A stretch of 64,000 bases of DNA from Arthrobacter sp. ERGS1:01 (GTDB lineage: Bacteria; Actinomycetota; Actinomycetes; Actinomycetales; Micrococcaceae): NCBI RefSeq assembly GCF_001281315.1, contig NZ_CP012479.1:62001-126000 (forward strand). The letters run 5' to 3'. Every line of letters begins with the position of its first letter. Position 1 is the first letter of the stretch. Below the pieces are notes generated by a model. The model saw nothing but the letters and a program-made list of their open reading frames with translations, was not told the DNA's origin and made no database searches. The translations under genes and the position numbers were made by a program. Shown piece after piece: positions 1 to 8,086 of the stretch.

Positions 1-1072
1 ATCGCTCGAGAGAAGCGCGGAGGTAGCTGCGGACTGCGTGGGCCAGGTCGACGTCGGCGGCAGTGATGAGCGCGCCCGTCTCGATCATGACGCGCGTGCC
101 GGCAAGGTACCGGGGTGCGTTCTCGCGCAGCATGGTGCGGTGGTGGTGGGCGGATTCGGAAAGCGAGATGGCAAGGCTCGCCGGGAGCACCATGTCCAGT
201 TCGGGCAGCCCCAGCTCCACAATTTGGAAACCCAGTCCGGCCAAGGTGCTCAGGGCGCGTTCGACGACGTCGAGCACGCCCGGCGTGACACCCCAGGTTT
301 TCCACATAGCCCGGTCGACTCCCAGACGAACGGGCAAGCCCCGGTCCTTGCCGTCCGTCGCGACGGGGCGAAGGCGCTCCAACGTGGCGTCCTCCGCCAT
401 GCCGCCCAGCAGAACCGCGCAGTCCTCCACGTTCCGGGCAATTGGGCCGACGTGATCCAGGGTGTGGCTGACGTTGAGCACCCCTGATCCGGAGACCAGG
501 CTCAGAGTCGGCTTGAGCCCGACGAGCCCATTGACGCACGCCGGATTCCGCACCGAGCCTCCCGTGTCCGTGCCGAGTGCCCCGGCAACGCTGCCCACAG
601 CCACCGCGACGCCCGAGCCCACGCTTGAACCGCCTGCGTATCTCTCCGGGTCCCACGGATTCCGCGTGGGCGGCGTTCCCTGCCCGAACGCGAATTCGTG
701 TGTCTGAAGCTTTCCGAGGATGACCGCGCCGTTTTGGCGAAGGCGCCGGACCACCCCGGCGTCTCTGGTCGCGATACGCCCGCGAAGCGCGGCTGAGCCG
801 CCTTCTGCCGGCAAGCCGGCCACGTCGATCACATCCTTCACTCCCAGCGGGATGCCCAGGAGGGGCTGTCTGGAACCGTGTTTTACGGCGAGGTCGGCTT
901 TCCGGGCAGCAGCCCGGGCACCAGCTGCGTCAACATGGGCCCACGCTCGCGCATAATCTTCGGTCTCCTCCACCCGCCCAATCACGGAGTCGAGTAGCTC
1001 GATGGACGACAACTCTCCGCTGCGAATTTTGGCGGCAGCCTCGGCGACGCCCAGCTCCCACGCTTCAGTCAT
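1..1072 (-). CDS. Amidase signature family hydrolase (AtzE/GatA-like), C-terminus outside window
   Basis: About 357 codons are present; the reading frame runs off the left edge. It hydrolyses an amide, probably a ring-opened intermediate of the island's substrate. The Ser-cisSer-Lys triad can be read: Lys in PLGVKDVIDVAG near residue 77, the GGSSVGSGVAVA glycine-serine loop near 150, and the nucleophile serine in TDTGGSVRNPA near 172. The start ATG overlaps the stop region of the 70-residue gene upstream by 8 bases, so translation is probably coupled. It is the last visible gene of an operon starting at 2647. The family is certain; the substrate is unknown. Confidence 0.9.
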   Translation of the reverse strand, partial: MTEAWELGVAEAAAKIRSGELSSIELLDSVIGRVEETEDYARAWAHVDAAGARAAARKADLAVKHGSRQPLLGIPLGVKDVIDVAGLPAEGGSAALRGRIATRDAGVVRRLRQNGAVILGKLQTHEFAFGQGTPPTRNPWDPERYAGGSSVGSGVAVAVGSVAGALGTDTGGSVRNPACVNGLVGLKPTLSLVSGSGVLNVSHTLDHVGPIARNVEDCAVLLGGMAEDATLERLRPVATDGKDRGLPVRLGVDRAMWKTWGVTPGVLDVVERALSTLAGLGFQIVELGLPELDMVLPASLAISLSESAHHHRTMLRENAPRYLAGTRVMIETGALITAADVDLAHAVRSYLRASLER

Positions 1073-1277
1073 TGTCGCCGCCCGTTTCGATGCCGTTGAC
1101 AGCAGCAAAAGCCTCCCGGAGCTCGTCCATTCCGGCGCGAAAGTCGCCAAATGCCAGGGCAACAGCCGGTTCGTCCACTTGGGCAAGATCGTCGCCGACG
1201 AGGTCGGCGACGGCGCCGAATTGCTCCGGAGTCAGCCCCCTGACGGTGCGCGCGCAGCCGGTCTCGTTGGCCGTCAT
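1065..1277 (-). CDS. Small 70-aa protein between amidohydrolase and amidase, possible AtzG-like partner
   Basis: This acidic 70-residue protein has no signal peptide or membrane segment. Its start overlaps the stop of the upstream amidohydrolase by 4 bases (ATGA) and its end overlaps the amidase start by 8 bases, which argues that it is a real, coupled gene. In the cyanuric acid pathway the amidase AtzE needs a small partner, AtzG (DUF4089), encoded next to it. Position, size and acidic helical character fit that role. I cannot show sequence homology by eye, so the AtzG comparison is an inference from context. Confidence 0.65.
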   Translation of the reverse strand: MTANETGCARTVRGLTPEQFGAVADLVGDDLAQVDEPAVALAFGDFRAGMDELREAFAAVNGIETGGDND

Positions 1278-2647
1278 CGCCTGGCTCCCACCATGAGTTG
1301 CCCGTCGCGGACCACGGCTGTGCCGTCGACGAAGACGTGGCTCACTGCGCGGAAATCGTCGGCCCGCGTCACAACGACGTCGGCGATGAGGCCCCGGCGC
1401 AGTTCCCCCCGCTCCGGCGCAATGCCGGGAATGGCTTCTGCAACAGCGGAGGTCACCATAGCGACAGCGTCGCCGAGCGGCCTGTGCCCCCGGGTCACCA
1501 AATCCTGGACTGCGGAAATGAGTTCGTCATGGTCGCCGCCGTGACCGTAGTCGGTGCCCAGCACATCCACCAGTCCGGGCGCCGAGAGCAGGGAGTCCCA
1601 ATGGTCGCGCGTGGCTACCGTCTTTTGGCGGTGCAGGAGGTCAAAGACCGAGGCCTCGGCCAACCATCCGCGGTCCCGACCCAGGGTGGCGAGTTCCAGG
1701 GCTTCCGCGGGCGTGTGGGACGTGTGGTTCACATGGGCGGCAATGATCCGCGCAGCCGTCCCGTGGGTCTGTTCCATCAGCTCCCGCATGACGCGAGCGG
1801 TCGCGGAGGCGCTGTGGATGATCGCAGGCACGCCGAATTGCGACGCGGCACGGACGCCCTCGCGGATCCCTTCGACGGCGGGCGCGACGGACGGCATGAC
1901 GGTATCCGCCACGATCCGGCTAAGTTCCGGCAGCTCCAGCCGTCCGCCCAGACCCGCCGCGTCGATAGCCGCCTGGAGGAGCTCCGTGTCCGATGTGGTG
2001 GCATCGAGGAATCGACCCAGCACTGCTTCCTTGAGCTGGCGGGCCTGGTCCTGGGTGATTCGTACGCCGGTTCGATTCTCCAATGCGGCGGGAAGATAGA
2101 CGAGGTCCTGGCCGCCGCCGCCAAGGGTTTGACCGCCGCCCAGCTCCCCGATGGCGACCGCACCGTCGGACAACATCTGTTCAACGCTGAGTTCGGCCTC
2201 CAGCCCCGTCAACCCGCCGCCGTCGGCCTTCCGGGCCGCAAGGAGCGCCGACGGCAGATGGGTTGTGGCTCCGCGGACGTTGACGGCATGGCGCCGGTCA
2301 GCCTCGCGAACATGATCCATGGTGGCAAATCCGCACAGATTGAGCACCGTTGTGGTTCCGGCCAGCAACTGCCGGTCGAGGTTGCTTAGCCACCGGGCGT
2401 CGTCAAGGGCGGGTGCGCCGCTGGGAAACAGCGGACCCGGAGTCACCCCGTGGGTGTGGCAGTTGATCAGCCCGGGCATCACGATGGCTCCCGCTGCGTC
2501 GATGATCTCGCCATCGAAAGAAGCAGCCGGGTCCCAATGATTTAGCACGTCTGCGATGCGGCCAGCGGCGAGCACCACGGCACCGCCGGGCAGCGGGTCT
2601 GCGCCGGAGCCGGTAACGACCGTTCCGCCGCGAATAAGCGTGGACAT
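1274..2647 (-). CDS. Metal-dependent amidohydrolase (TIM-barrel, deaminase/imidazolonepropionase type)
   Basis: The 457-residue protein has the amidohydrolase layout: an N-terminal beta-sandwich segment, the metal-binding motif CHTHGV near residue 63, further barrel histidines (IIHSASA, AAHVNHTSH), and the late aspartate motif GTDYGHGGDHD near 365. The C-terminus (GLIADVVVTRADDFRAVSHVFVDGTAVVRDGQ) is the usual returning sandwich strand. It probably hydrolyses a C-N bond in a ring or an imine. It heads the operon with the small protein and amidase. The PuuE-like gene at 2760 diverges from it across a 112-base promoter region that holds operator-like repeats. Confidence 0.88.
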   Translation of the reverse strand: MSTLIRGGTVVTGSGADPLPGGAVVLAAGRIADVLNHWDPAASFDGEIIDAAGAIVMPGLINCHTHGVTPGPLFPSGAPALDDARWLSNLDRQLLAGTTTVLNLCGFATMDHVREADRRHAVNVRGATTHLPSALLAARKADGGGLTGLEAELSVEQMLSDGAVAIGELGGGQTLGGGGQDLVYLPAALENRTGVRITQDQARQLKEAVLGRFLDATTSDTELLQAAIDAAGLGGRLELPELSRIVADTVMPSVAPAVEGIREGVRAASQFGVPAIIHSASATARVMRELMEQTHGTAARIIAAHVNHTSHTPAEALELATLGRDRGWLAEASVFDLLHRQKTVATRDHWDSLLSAPGLVDVLGTDYGHGGDHDELISAVQDLVTRGHRPLGDAVAMVTSAVAEAIPGIAPERGELRRGLIADVVVTRADDFRAVSHVFVDGTAVVRDGQLMVGARR

Positions 2648-2666
2648 TGCCCTCCCAGTGGACTAG

Positions 2667-2699
2667 TTTCATGATATCGAAGTTTCTTCACTATAGCCT
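2667..2699 (+). promoter_or_regulatory. Tandem operator-like sites in the 2647/2760 divergent promoter region
   Basis: Two 14-mers related to the island motif lie 19 bases apart: TTTCATGATATCGA (2667-2680) and CTTCACTATAGCCT (2686-2699). The first matches the site at 7251 in 12 of 14 positions. The second overlaps a minus-strand TATAGT box (2690-2695) that could serve the amidohydrolase operon. These look like regulator sites controlling both divergent units. This is by-eye pattern matching. Confidence 0.5.
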
Positions 2700-2759
2700 T
2701 CGCGACGGTTTGCGGGAAGGCTGTTCGGGAAACACCGCGTACGGACCGGGAGGAAACCC

Positions 2760-3674
2760 ATGAGGTCGGAACAGCCGGCACCCCGCGATTTCATCGGCTA
2801 CGGTGAGCGCCCGCCAATCTTTTCCTGGCCGGGCGGCGCGCGCGTGGCTGTCTCCCTTGTTATCAACGTTGAGGAGGGTGCCGAGCGCAGCGTCGCGAGG
2901 GGGCACCAGATGGATGACCTTGGCGCCCACTGGGTGCCCGGGAGCCGGGCAGTCGGGGTGCGGAAGCCTACCCTTGAGTCCGCCTTCGACTACGGTGCGC
3001 GCACAGGCTTTTGGAGGCTCATGCGCGTCCTCGACCGCCACCAAGTGAAGGCGACCGCGTTTTGTTGCGCCGTGGCGCTGCAGGAAAACCCGGACCTTGC
3101 TTCCGCACTGGTTGGGCGCGGCCATGAGATAGCGGACCACGGCTATCACTGGGATACCCATGCCGGGCGCGACGTCGACGACGAGCGGCGGCTCATTGTT
3201 TCGTCCCGTGACGCAATAGCGGCGGTAACGGGCGTGCGGCCCACGAGCTGGTACTCCCGGGACGGGCTCAATCCGGGGACGCGCGCCGCCCTGGCGGATG
3301 AAGGGTTCGACTATGAATCCAACAGTTTCAACGACGATCTTCCGCACTGGGGCGCCGACAACGACGGCACCCGGCTGCCCGTGCTGCCCTACGCGGGAGA
3401 CACCAACGATTCGGGATTACTGAGCCAGTTCCCCACCTCGGAAGCTTTTGCGCAGCACCTGATCGGGGGCTTTACGCTCCAGCTTGATGACCCGCGTCCC
3501 GGGCCGTCGGTCATGAGTGTGGGCCTCCACCCGAGGCTCATCGGCCGCCCTGCCTACGCCGCGGCATTGGACCGCTTCCTGGCGTATGCGCTGGGGCAGG
3601 GGGCCTGGGTCGCCACCCGATTGGAGATCGTGCGCGCGTGGGAGGAACGGACACGCGACGGGGCAACCGCCTGA
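2760..3674 (+). CDS. Polysaccharide deacetylase family protein, PuuE allantoinase-like (copy 1)
   Basis: The 304-residue protein opens with RDFIGYGERPP and SLVINVEEGAERS, the hallmark N-terminus of the PuuE-type metal-dependent allantoinase branch of the CE4 (NodB) superfamily. The metal-site segment GHEIADHGYHWDTH lies near residue 122, and the SVGLHPRLIGRP motif sits near the C-terminus. PuuE enzymes open the hydantoin ring of allantoin, so a cyclic ureide or imide is a sensible substrate. The gene is alone on the plus strand: it diverges from the amidohydrolase operon and converges with the gene ending at 3690. A paralogue is at 6295-7218. Confidence 0.88.
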   Translation: MRSEQPAPRDFIGYGERPPIFSWPGGARVAVSLVINVEEGAERSVARGHQMDDLGAHWVPGSRAVGVRKPTLESAFDYGARTGFWRLMRVLDRHQVKATAFCCAVALQENPDLASALVGRGHEIADHGYHWDTHAGRDVDDERRLIVSSRDAIAAVTGVRPTSWYSRDGLNPGTRAALADEGFDYESNSFNDDLPHWGADNDGTRLPVLPYAGDTNDSGLLSQFPTSEAFAQHLIGGFTLQLDDPRPGPSVMSVGLHPRLIGRPAYAAALDRFLAYALGQGAWVATRLEIVRAWEERTRDGATA

Positions 3675-3689
3675 ACAGCGGGGCGAACG

Positions 3690-4409
3690 TCAGACGGCTG
3701 CGAGCAATCGACCCCAGCCCGGGATGGGCGCAGATGTGCCCGCTAGGCGGAGAAGCTCCCACACCGTGGCCACGGCGCTGTCAATGACTGGAATACCGAA
3801 CTCGGCCTCAAACTCTTCCACGAGGTAGCCGGAGCGGAGATTGGTGCCAATGCAGACAACAGCCTCGGCGCCGTCAACAAACGCCGGTCGCATGAGGCTG
3901 GCAATCCGGTCCCTGTCCAGGCGGGCAATCTCGGGATTTGAAAGATCCAGCCCCGGAGTCGAAGTTGCGACCACCTGGATACCGCGACGCCCATATTCCT
4001 TGGCGATGAGCGGCGGGATGGTGGCAGGCCCTGGAAAGACGACGGCCACACGGGACAATCCGAGTGCCTCCAGGGCTGCAACGACTGCAAGGGACGCCGT
4101 GGTGGCCGGCGCCCCGGCGGAATCGGAAAGCTGTTCGCACAGCCGCCGGTCGGCGTCGAGCCCCACCCACGTGCCCGAGGTGCCGTGGAAGGCGACGGCC
4201 TCGGCGGACACATCGGACAAGAGCGCGGGTGCGTCGCCCAGGATGGAGGCGCCGATTGTGTCGCCGAGGCTCGGCGGGAGGCGAAAGCGGCTGTAGTGGA
4301 CGCCGACGTCGGGGCGCCCCGTGAGCATGGCGGCAGTGAGGGTCTCGGCGTTGGAATTCGACGACGGGACCAGCACGCCCAGGCGGAACGACGGCCCAGG
4401 CGCCGCCAT
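3690..4409 (-). CDS. Maleate cis-trans isomerase / Asp-Glu racemase superfamily protein, catalytic cysteines apparently absent
   Basis: The 239-residue protein starts with the family's substrate-binding motif VPSSNSNAET (residues 14-23) and has the two-domain racemase pattern, with ASLAVVAALEAL and PVIDSAVATVWELLR. In maleate isomerase and arylmalonate decarboxylase relatives, cysteines sit in the two active-site loops. Here the loops read FHGTSGT (Gly76) and CIGTNLRS (Gly188), with Cys186 displaced by two positions. It is the last gene of the long operon. Its start overlaps the regulator's stop by one base (TAATG). It may be a non-isomerising member such as a decarboxylase or binding protein. 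Confidence 0.8.
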   Translation of the reverse strand: MAAPGPSFRLGVLVPSSNSNAETLTAAMLTGRPDVGVHYSRFRLPPSLGDTIGASILGDAPALLSDVSAEAVAFHGTSGTWVGLDADRRLCEQLSDSAGAPATTASLAVVAALEALGLSRVAVVFPGPATIPPLIAKEYGRRGIQVVATSTPGLDLSNPEIARLDRDRIASLMRPAFVDGAEAVVCIGTNLRSGYLVEEFEAEFGIPVIDSAVATVWELLRLAGTSAPIPGWGRLLAAV

Positions 4410-5029
4410 TAGTGGGCCCGGCCCAGCGACGGCGGGGTTGAGATGGCAACCATGACGGCGGCCGAATCGGTCCGGTTATGCCACCAATGGGGGAGCGAGG
4501 AGTCGTAGGTCAGGCTGTCTCCGGCCTCGAGGGAGAACTCTTGACCGCCGACCGTAGCGACGAGCGAACCGGACTGGACGATCACGCATTCCTCACCCTC
4601 GTGCGAGTCGGAGGAATTTGCGCCGTCGAAGTGGGCCGGAATGGTCATGCTGACCACGCCGAGCTTCCGCTCGGTGTCCGGAACAATCAGTTCCATGACG
4701 ACGCCCTGTGACGGGACCTCAATCCGTCGCCGGTCGGCCTTGCGCACAAGCATGTTGTGCCGGTCCTCGGGCGGTTCGTTGAACATGGTTGCGAGCGGCA
4801 GGTCCAGTGAGCTGGCCAGGCGCAACAGTGTGGCGAATGACGGGTTGCCGATTCCCCGTTCAATCTGGCTGATCAGCCCGGCGCTGACGCCCGCGCGCTC
4901 GGCGAGGTCCTCAACGGTAAACCGGCCCACCCGGCGCTCCCGGATGGTCGCGCCAATCTTCGCAATCCAAAAATCGCGGTCCGTGGCGTCGCCATTGCCG
5001 TTGGCCGTGACGGTCGGAGATTCCCCCAT
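4409..5029 (-). CDS. XRE-family regulator with C-terminal cupin domain (PuuR-like architecture)
   Basis: The 206-residue protein has an N-terminal helix-turn-helix (FTVEDLAERAGVSAGLISQIERG, about residues 34-56) and a cupin ligand domain (SHEGEECVIVQSGSLVATVGG to the SLPHWWHN segment). This is the layout of PuuR/SutR-type regulators, which sense small metabolites. The ATG at 5029 follows an AAGGAG with 6-base spacing and is preferred; an upstream ATG at 5101 overlaps the aldolase stop (ATGA) and would add 24 residues. It is the only regulator inside the catabolic operon, so it is the natural candidate to bind the repeated promoter motif described elsewhere. Confidence 0.88.
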   Translation of the reverse strand: MGESPTVTANGNGDATDRDFWIAKIGATIRERRVGRFTVEDLAERAGVSAGLISQIERGIGNPSFATLLRLASSLDLPLATMFNEPPEDRHNMLVRKADRRRIEVPSQGVVMELIVPDTERKLGVVSMTIPAHFDGANSSDSHEGEECVIVQSGSLVATVGGQEFSLEAGDSLTYDSSLPHWWHNRTDSAAVMVAISTPPSLGRAH

Positions 5030-5097
5030 CCAGAGCTCCTTCGACGATTTTCGGGTGGCGTTCGCGTATCCGGGAACGTTGCCCATCGCTGTTGTCT

Positions 5098-5823
5098 TCA
5101 TGCGTTTCGTGAAGCCGCGTATGCGGCCAGGAGCGAGGCGAGCTCCCGCTCCCAGTAGATCACACAACGGTCCGCCCCGCGTGCGAAAGCTTCATCCGCC
5201 CGGGCCGAGCTCGGGGCGGGCAAACCGATGCTGTGCCCGGCGCCGCGCACCGTGTCCACGACGTGCTGCACCGCCTTGTCCACGGCGTTGCCGTCCGCGC
5301 GACCTGTTCGTTGGAGGTCGCTGAGCAGGTCGGTTGTTCCCAGCCATCCGCCGCCGAAAGCCTCCGAAGCGGCAAAGTCCGCGGCGTGGTCGACGGCGTC
5401 GACCGTTTCGAAAAGCACACTCAGCGCGGGCGGCTCGCCGAAGTCGGATCCGAACCCGGAAGCGAAGGAAACTTGCCGTGACCGCCGGCCTTCGGGCGCG
5501 TAGCGAACGGCCTCGGCCGCTCGTTCGAGCTCCTCGACATGGCGCAAATGGGGCAGGACCAGGGCCTGGGCGCCCGTGTTGGCATAGGCGACGAGGGTGT
5601 TGGCTTCCAGGTCCGGAACCCGGACGGACACGCGGACGCCGGTGCCGCGCAATTGCTGGACGGCGCCCGCGCATTGGTGGACCGTCAGGGACGTTTGCTC
5701 CGCGTCGAGAATTACGAAGTCCATGCCGGTGTGGGCGATGATGGCCAGCAGCGTTGGGGTGGGGTCTGCGGTCAGGAGCCCGACCTTTCGGCCCGACTCG
5801 CGTTCAATGGGGACTGTTGGCAT
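5098..5823 (-). CDS. HpcH/HpaI aldolase-citrate lyase family protein
   Basis: The 241-residue TIM-barrel protein resembles 2-oxo-acid aldolases of the HpcH/HpaI class II family. Visible signatures are MDFVILDAEQTSLT near residue 34 (metal/acid-base region), VRVPDLEANTLVAYANTGAQALVLPHLRHVEE, and FETVDAVDHAADFAAS. Such enzymes cleave 2-keto-4-hydroxy acids or similar, consistent with a late step after the ring nitrogens are removed. It sits between the cupin gene (52-base gap) and the XRE-cupin regulator. The typical Glu in the FETVDA motif (metal ligand region) is present. Confidence 0.85.
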   Translation of the reverse strand: MPTVPIERESGRKVGLLTADPTPTLLAIIAHTGMDFVILDAEQTSLTVHQCAGAVQQLRGTGVRVSVRVPDLEANTLVAYANTGAQALVLPHLRHVEELERAAEAVRYAPEGRRSRQVSFASGFGSDFGEPPALSVLFETVDAVDHAADFAASEAFGGGWLGTTDLLSDLQRTGRADGNAVDKAVQHVVDTVRGAGHSIGLPAPSSARADEAFARGADRCVIYWERELASLLAAYAASRNA

Positions 5824-5875
5824 GCTGCTCTCCTTGGTGGCATGGGTGTCGCTAGGCAGGTGGACACGGGTGGTA

Positions 5876-6298
5876 TCACTCGTCCTGGATGAATTCCCAG
5901 TCGGCGGGCTTGCTCACGCCCACCACGAGTTCAACCGGATCGTCCGTGTCATTCCAGATGCCGTGCCGAAGCCCGCGGGGAATGTAGATGCCATCGCCGG
6001 GCCGGGCACGGTGTTCCTCGTCACCAAGGTAGACAAGGGGTGTCCCGGAAATGACAACGTAGAACTCCGACGCGTCCGGGTGGTGATGGCACAGGTGACG
6101 CTGCCCGGCCAGGATCCGCCCCCAACTCACGCACAGGTCGTCCGAGTCGCTGAGCCCGCGGGAGATCAAGGTTGAGACCAGCCCTTCATCCCGCTGCCCG
6201 TTCAGGCCAATGGAACTAAGCTTCTCAAACCCCTGGTCATGGATGTTGTGGACAAGCCGGGATAGATCGGCGGCTCGCATGGTGTCCGGGGCGGTCAT
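5876..6298 (-). CDS. Single-domain cupin protein
   Basis: The 140-residue cupin has the first motif HLCHHHPDASEFYVVISG and a second motif PGDGIYIPRGLRHGIWN, with several histidines that could hold a metal. Its ATG at 6298 overlaps the stop of the deacetylase (ATGA), so translation is coupled. Possible roles are an isomerase, a dioxygenase or a ureidoglycolate-lyase-like step. The sequence does not decide between them. It lies between the PuuE-like and aldolase genes in the same operon. Confidence 0.82.
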   Translation of the reverse strand: MTAPDTMRAADLSRLVHNIHDQGFEKLSSIGLNGQRDEGLVSTLISRGLSDSDDLCVSWGRILAGQRHLCHHHPDASEFYVVISGTPLVYLGDEEHRARPGDGIYIPRGLRHGIWNDTDDPVELVVGVSKPADWEFIQDE

Positions 6299-7218
6299 GA
6301 CGCAACAGTTTCGAACAGGCCATTCTGGGTCTCCGCCGGGCCGTTCTCCAGCCACCAACGTGCGATCTGTTCGCGCGTGGCGAACCATACTCCGTGCTGG
6401 GCCAGTGCGTATTCGATGAACTGTCGGACGCCGAAAGCGACGCTGGGGCGGCCGCCAATGCGAAGGTGGATGCCCACGGACATCATCTTTGGCACGGTCT
6501 CGCCCTCAAGCAACAGGCAGTCCAGGGTGTCCTTGAGGACGCTGAAGAATTCGGCCCCGGTGCCGAGGCTGCCACCACCCCAAAACCTGCCGTCGTTCGT
6601 GTCTCCGGAGTAGGGCACCACCAGGTGCCGGGCCGGGCCTGCCTGGACAAAGTACGGCAGGTCGTCCGCATAGGAGTTGGAGTCGTAGAGGAATCCTTCC
6701 TCGGCGAGTATGGCCCGGGTGTTCTCCGTGATGTCGTCGCGGACGTACCAGCCCACGGGCGTGACGCCGGCGGCGGCCTGGATCGCGGCCTTGGCTGCCC
6801 GGATCTCGGCACGCTCTTCTTCCGGGGACATGCCGACCATTCCGCGCCAGCGGTAGCCGTGACCGCAGATCTCGTGCCCGTCGCGGGCAATCGCCAATGC
6901 GGCGTCGGGGTGCTTTTCGAGGGCCTCGCCACACGCCATGAAAGTTGCCGGCACCTCATACTGGCGGAACATGTTCAGAAAGCGCCACAGGCCCACGCGT
7001 GGCCCGTATTCGAAGAACGACTCCTTCATGAGGTTTCTTCGCGAGGGGTCCGAGGACCACCCCCCGAAGATCACGATGTCCTCGTCCGAGTCGTCGCCCG
7101 CCGCGATGGATCGTTCCGCGCCCTCTTCGTAGTTGACGACGAGGGAGACGGCGACCTTCGCGCCACCGGGCCATCCAACCACAGGCGGGTTTTCCCCGTA
7201 TCCGATGAGGTCTCGCAT
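6295..7218 (-). CDS. Polysaccharide deacetylase family protein, PuuE allantoinase-like (copy 2)
   Basis: The 307-residue protein begins MRDLIGYGENPP and has SLVVNYEEGAERS, GHEICGHGYRWRGM and the VGIHLRIGGRP motif, so it belongs to the same PuuE-like CE4 group as the gene at 2760. The chosen ATG at 7218 follows GAGGAG with 7-base spacing; an upstream extension to 7284 would run into a clear promoter. The two copies differ in the first metal-site segment (ADHGYHWDTH versus CGHGYRWRGM), which suggests different substrates rather than simple redundancy. It is the first gene of the sub-operon that ends with the regulator and the maleate-isomerase-like gene. Confidence 0.88.
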   Translation of the reverse strand: MRDLIGYGENPPVVGWPGGAKVAVSLVVNYEEGAERSIAAGDDSDEDIVIFGGWSSDPSRRNLMKESFFEYGPRVGLWRFLNMFRQYEVPATFMACGEALEKHPDAALAIARDGHEICGHGYRWRGMVGMSPEEERAEIRAAKAAIQAAAGVTPVGWYVRDDITENTRAILAEEGFLYDSNSYADDLPYFVQAGPARHLVVPYSGDTNDGRFWGGGSLGTGAEFFSVLKDTLDCLLLEGETVPKMMSVGIHLRIGGRPSVAFGVRQFIEYALAQHGVWFATREQIARWWLENGPAETQNGLFETVAS

Positions 7219-7250
7219 TGTCTCACTCCTCGTGGTTCTCAGTTGATGAT

Positions 7251-7283
7251 TTTCATTATATTGATCTTGCTTCATTTTATCCA
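7251..7283 (-). promoter_or_regulatory. Promoter with overlapping tandem operator-like sites upstream of PuuE-like copy 2
   Basis: On the minus strand a perfect TATAAT (7255-7260) is preceded, with a 17-base spacer, by TGGATA (7278-7283), a 4/6 match to TTGACA. A copy of the island motif, TTTCATTATATTGA (7251-7264), covers the -10 box, and a weaker copy (7270-7283) lies 19 bases away over the -35. On the minus strand the core reads AATATAATGAAAA, close to the PuuR operator AAAATATAATGAACA as I recall it. A repressor bound here would block the promoter. Confidence 0.65.
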
Positions 7284-8086
7284 CGTCGCGCGTCTTCGTA
7301 GACTTTTCGATGGGCGGCCAGGGAGGTCCGGAGCATGCCGTCCACGTCGTCGATCAGGTTCCCGTGGGCCGGCCCGATAAACGCAGTCGGCAGCTTGTTG
7401 AGGACATCCTCGATGGCCTGGAAGGCGGAACTGACGTCGACGAACTTGGTCCAGTACAGGGCCCGCCCCGTTCCGTAAGCGGCCTGCTCCACCGACGGCG
7501 GCACGGGCATCTCCCCCGAAAGGAGCCGGCATTGTCCGGGACGGTGCGCAGGCTCATCCTCGCCGTCCGGATCGGGCGTTTCGTGGATGAATGAGAAACC
7601 GTCGGAGACGAACAAGATGCCGGCTCCGTCGTCGTGCCCCCAAAGCGTATTTTCCAGGTCCCGGATATGGGCGGGCAGGAACCTAAAGGTCCTGTCGCCA
7701 AGATCAATCATGTCGCCTGGGCGTTTCGCATCGAAGCGGTCGGAAAACTCGGGGAAATGCATGAAATAGTCCCGGGTGTCCCCGACGACTCGCGCCTTCG
7801 GATAGCGCTGCAGCAGCGCCGGCAGGTTTCCCGCATGGGGAATCTCGGGATGGGTGGGGAAGATGTAGTCCAGCGTCCTGCCGGCAAGTGCGCCATCCAG
7901 CTGGGCCAAAACCCTGTCCACGTGGGCAGGATCGCCCGTGTCTACGAGAATTGAGGCGCCGGACCCAACCACCAGGTAGGACGAGACATGGTAGTGGACC
8001 TCTTCGCCCTGGGAATAGGCGGACAAGCACCCGCCCAGCCAATATGCACCGTTGGCAACGCGGCGCGCAGTCGTGTCATCGTTCAT
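7277..8086 (-). CDS. Metallo-beta-lactamase-fold protein, ligand-complete member (pair 1, B type)
   Basis: The 269-residue protein resembles the oxygen-binding diiron (flavodiiron/ODP-like) branch of the MBL fold. It has SILVDTGDP, then THPEIPHAGNLP with His79, Glu81 and His84 (the H-x-E-x-x-H form), a possible further ligand His140 in FLPAHIRDLENTLW, Asp162 in VSDGF, and His241 in IGPAHGN. The usual Asp of HxExDH is a proline. Its start overlaps the stop of the A-type partner by 4 bases, so the two are probably made in equal amount. There is no flavodoxin domain, so it is probably a hydrolase rather than an NO/O2 reductase. Confidence 0.82.
   Translation of the reverse strand: MNDDTTARRVANGAYWLGGCLSAYSQGEEVHYHVSSYLVVGSGASILVDTGDPAHVDRVLAQLDGALAGRTLDYIFPTHPEIPHAGNLPALLQRYPKARVVGDTRDYFMHFPEFSDRFDAKRPGDMIDLGDRTFRFLPAHIRDLENTLWGHDDGAGILFVSDGFSFIHETPDPDGEDEPAHRPGQCRLLSGEMPVPPSVEQAAYGTGRALYWTKFVDVSSAFQAIEDVLNKLPTAFIGPAHGNLIDDVDGMLRTSLAAHRKVYEDARRG

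Noticed and set aside
1298..2389. Plus-strand frame of about 360 codons opposite the amidohydrolase
   Set aside because: The minus strand carries the metal-binding motifs of an amidohydrolase; this frame is its complement.
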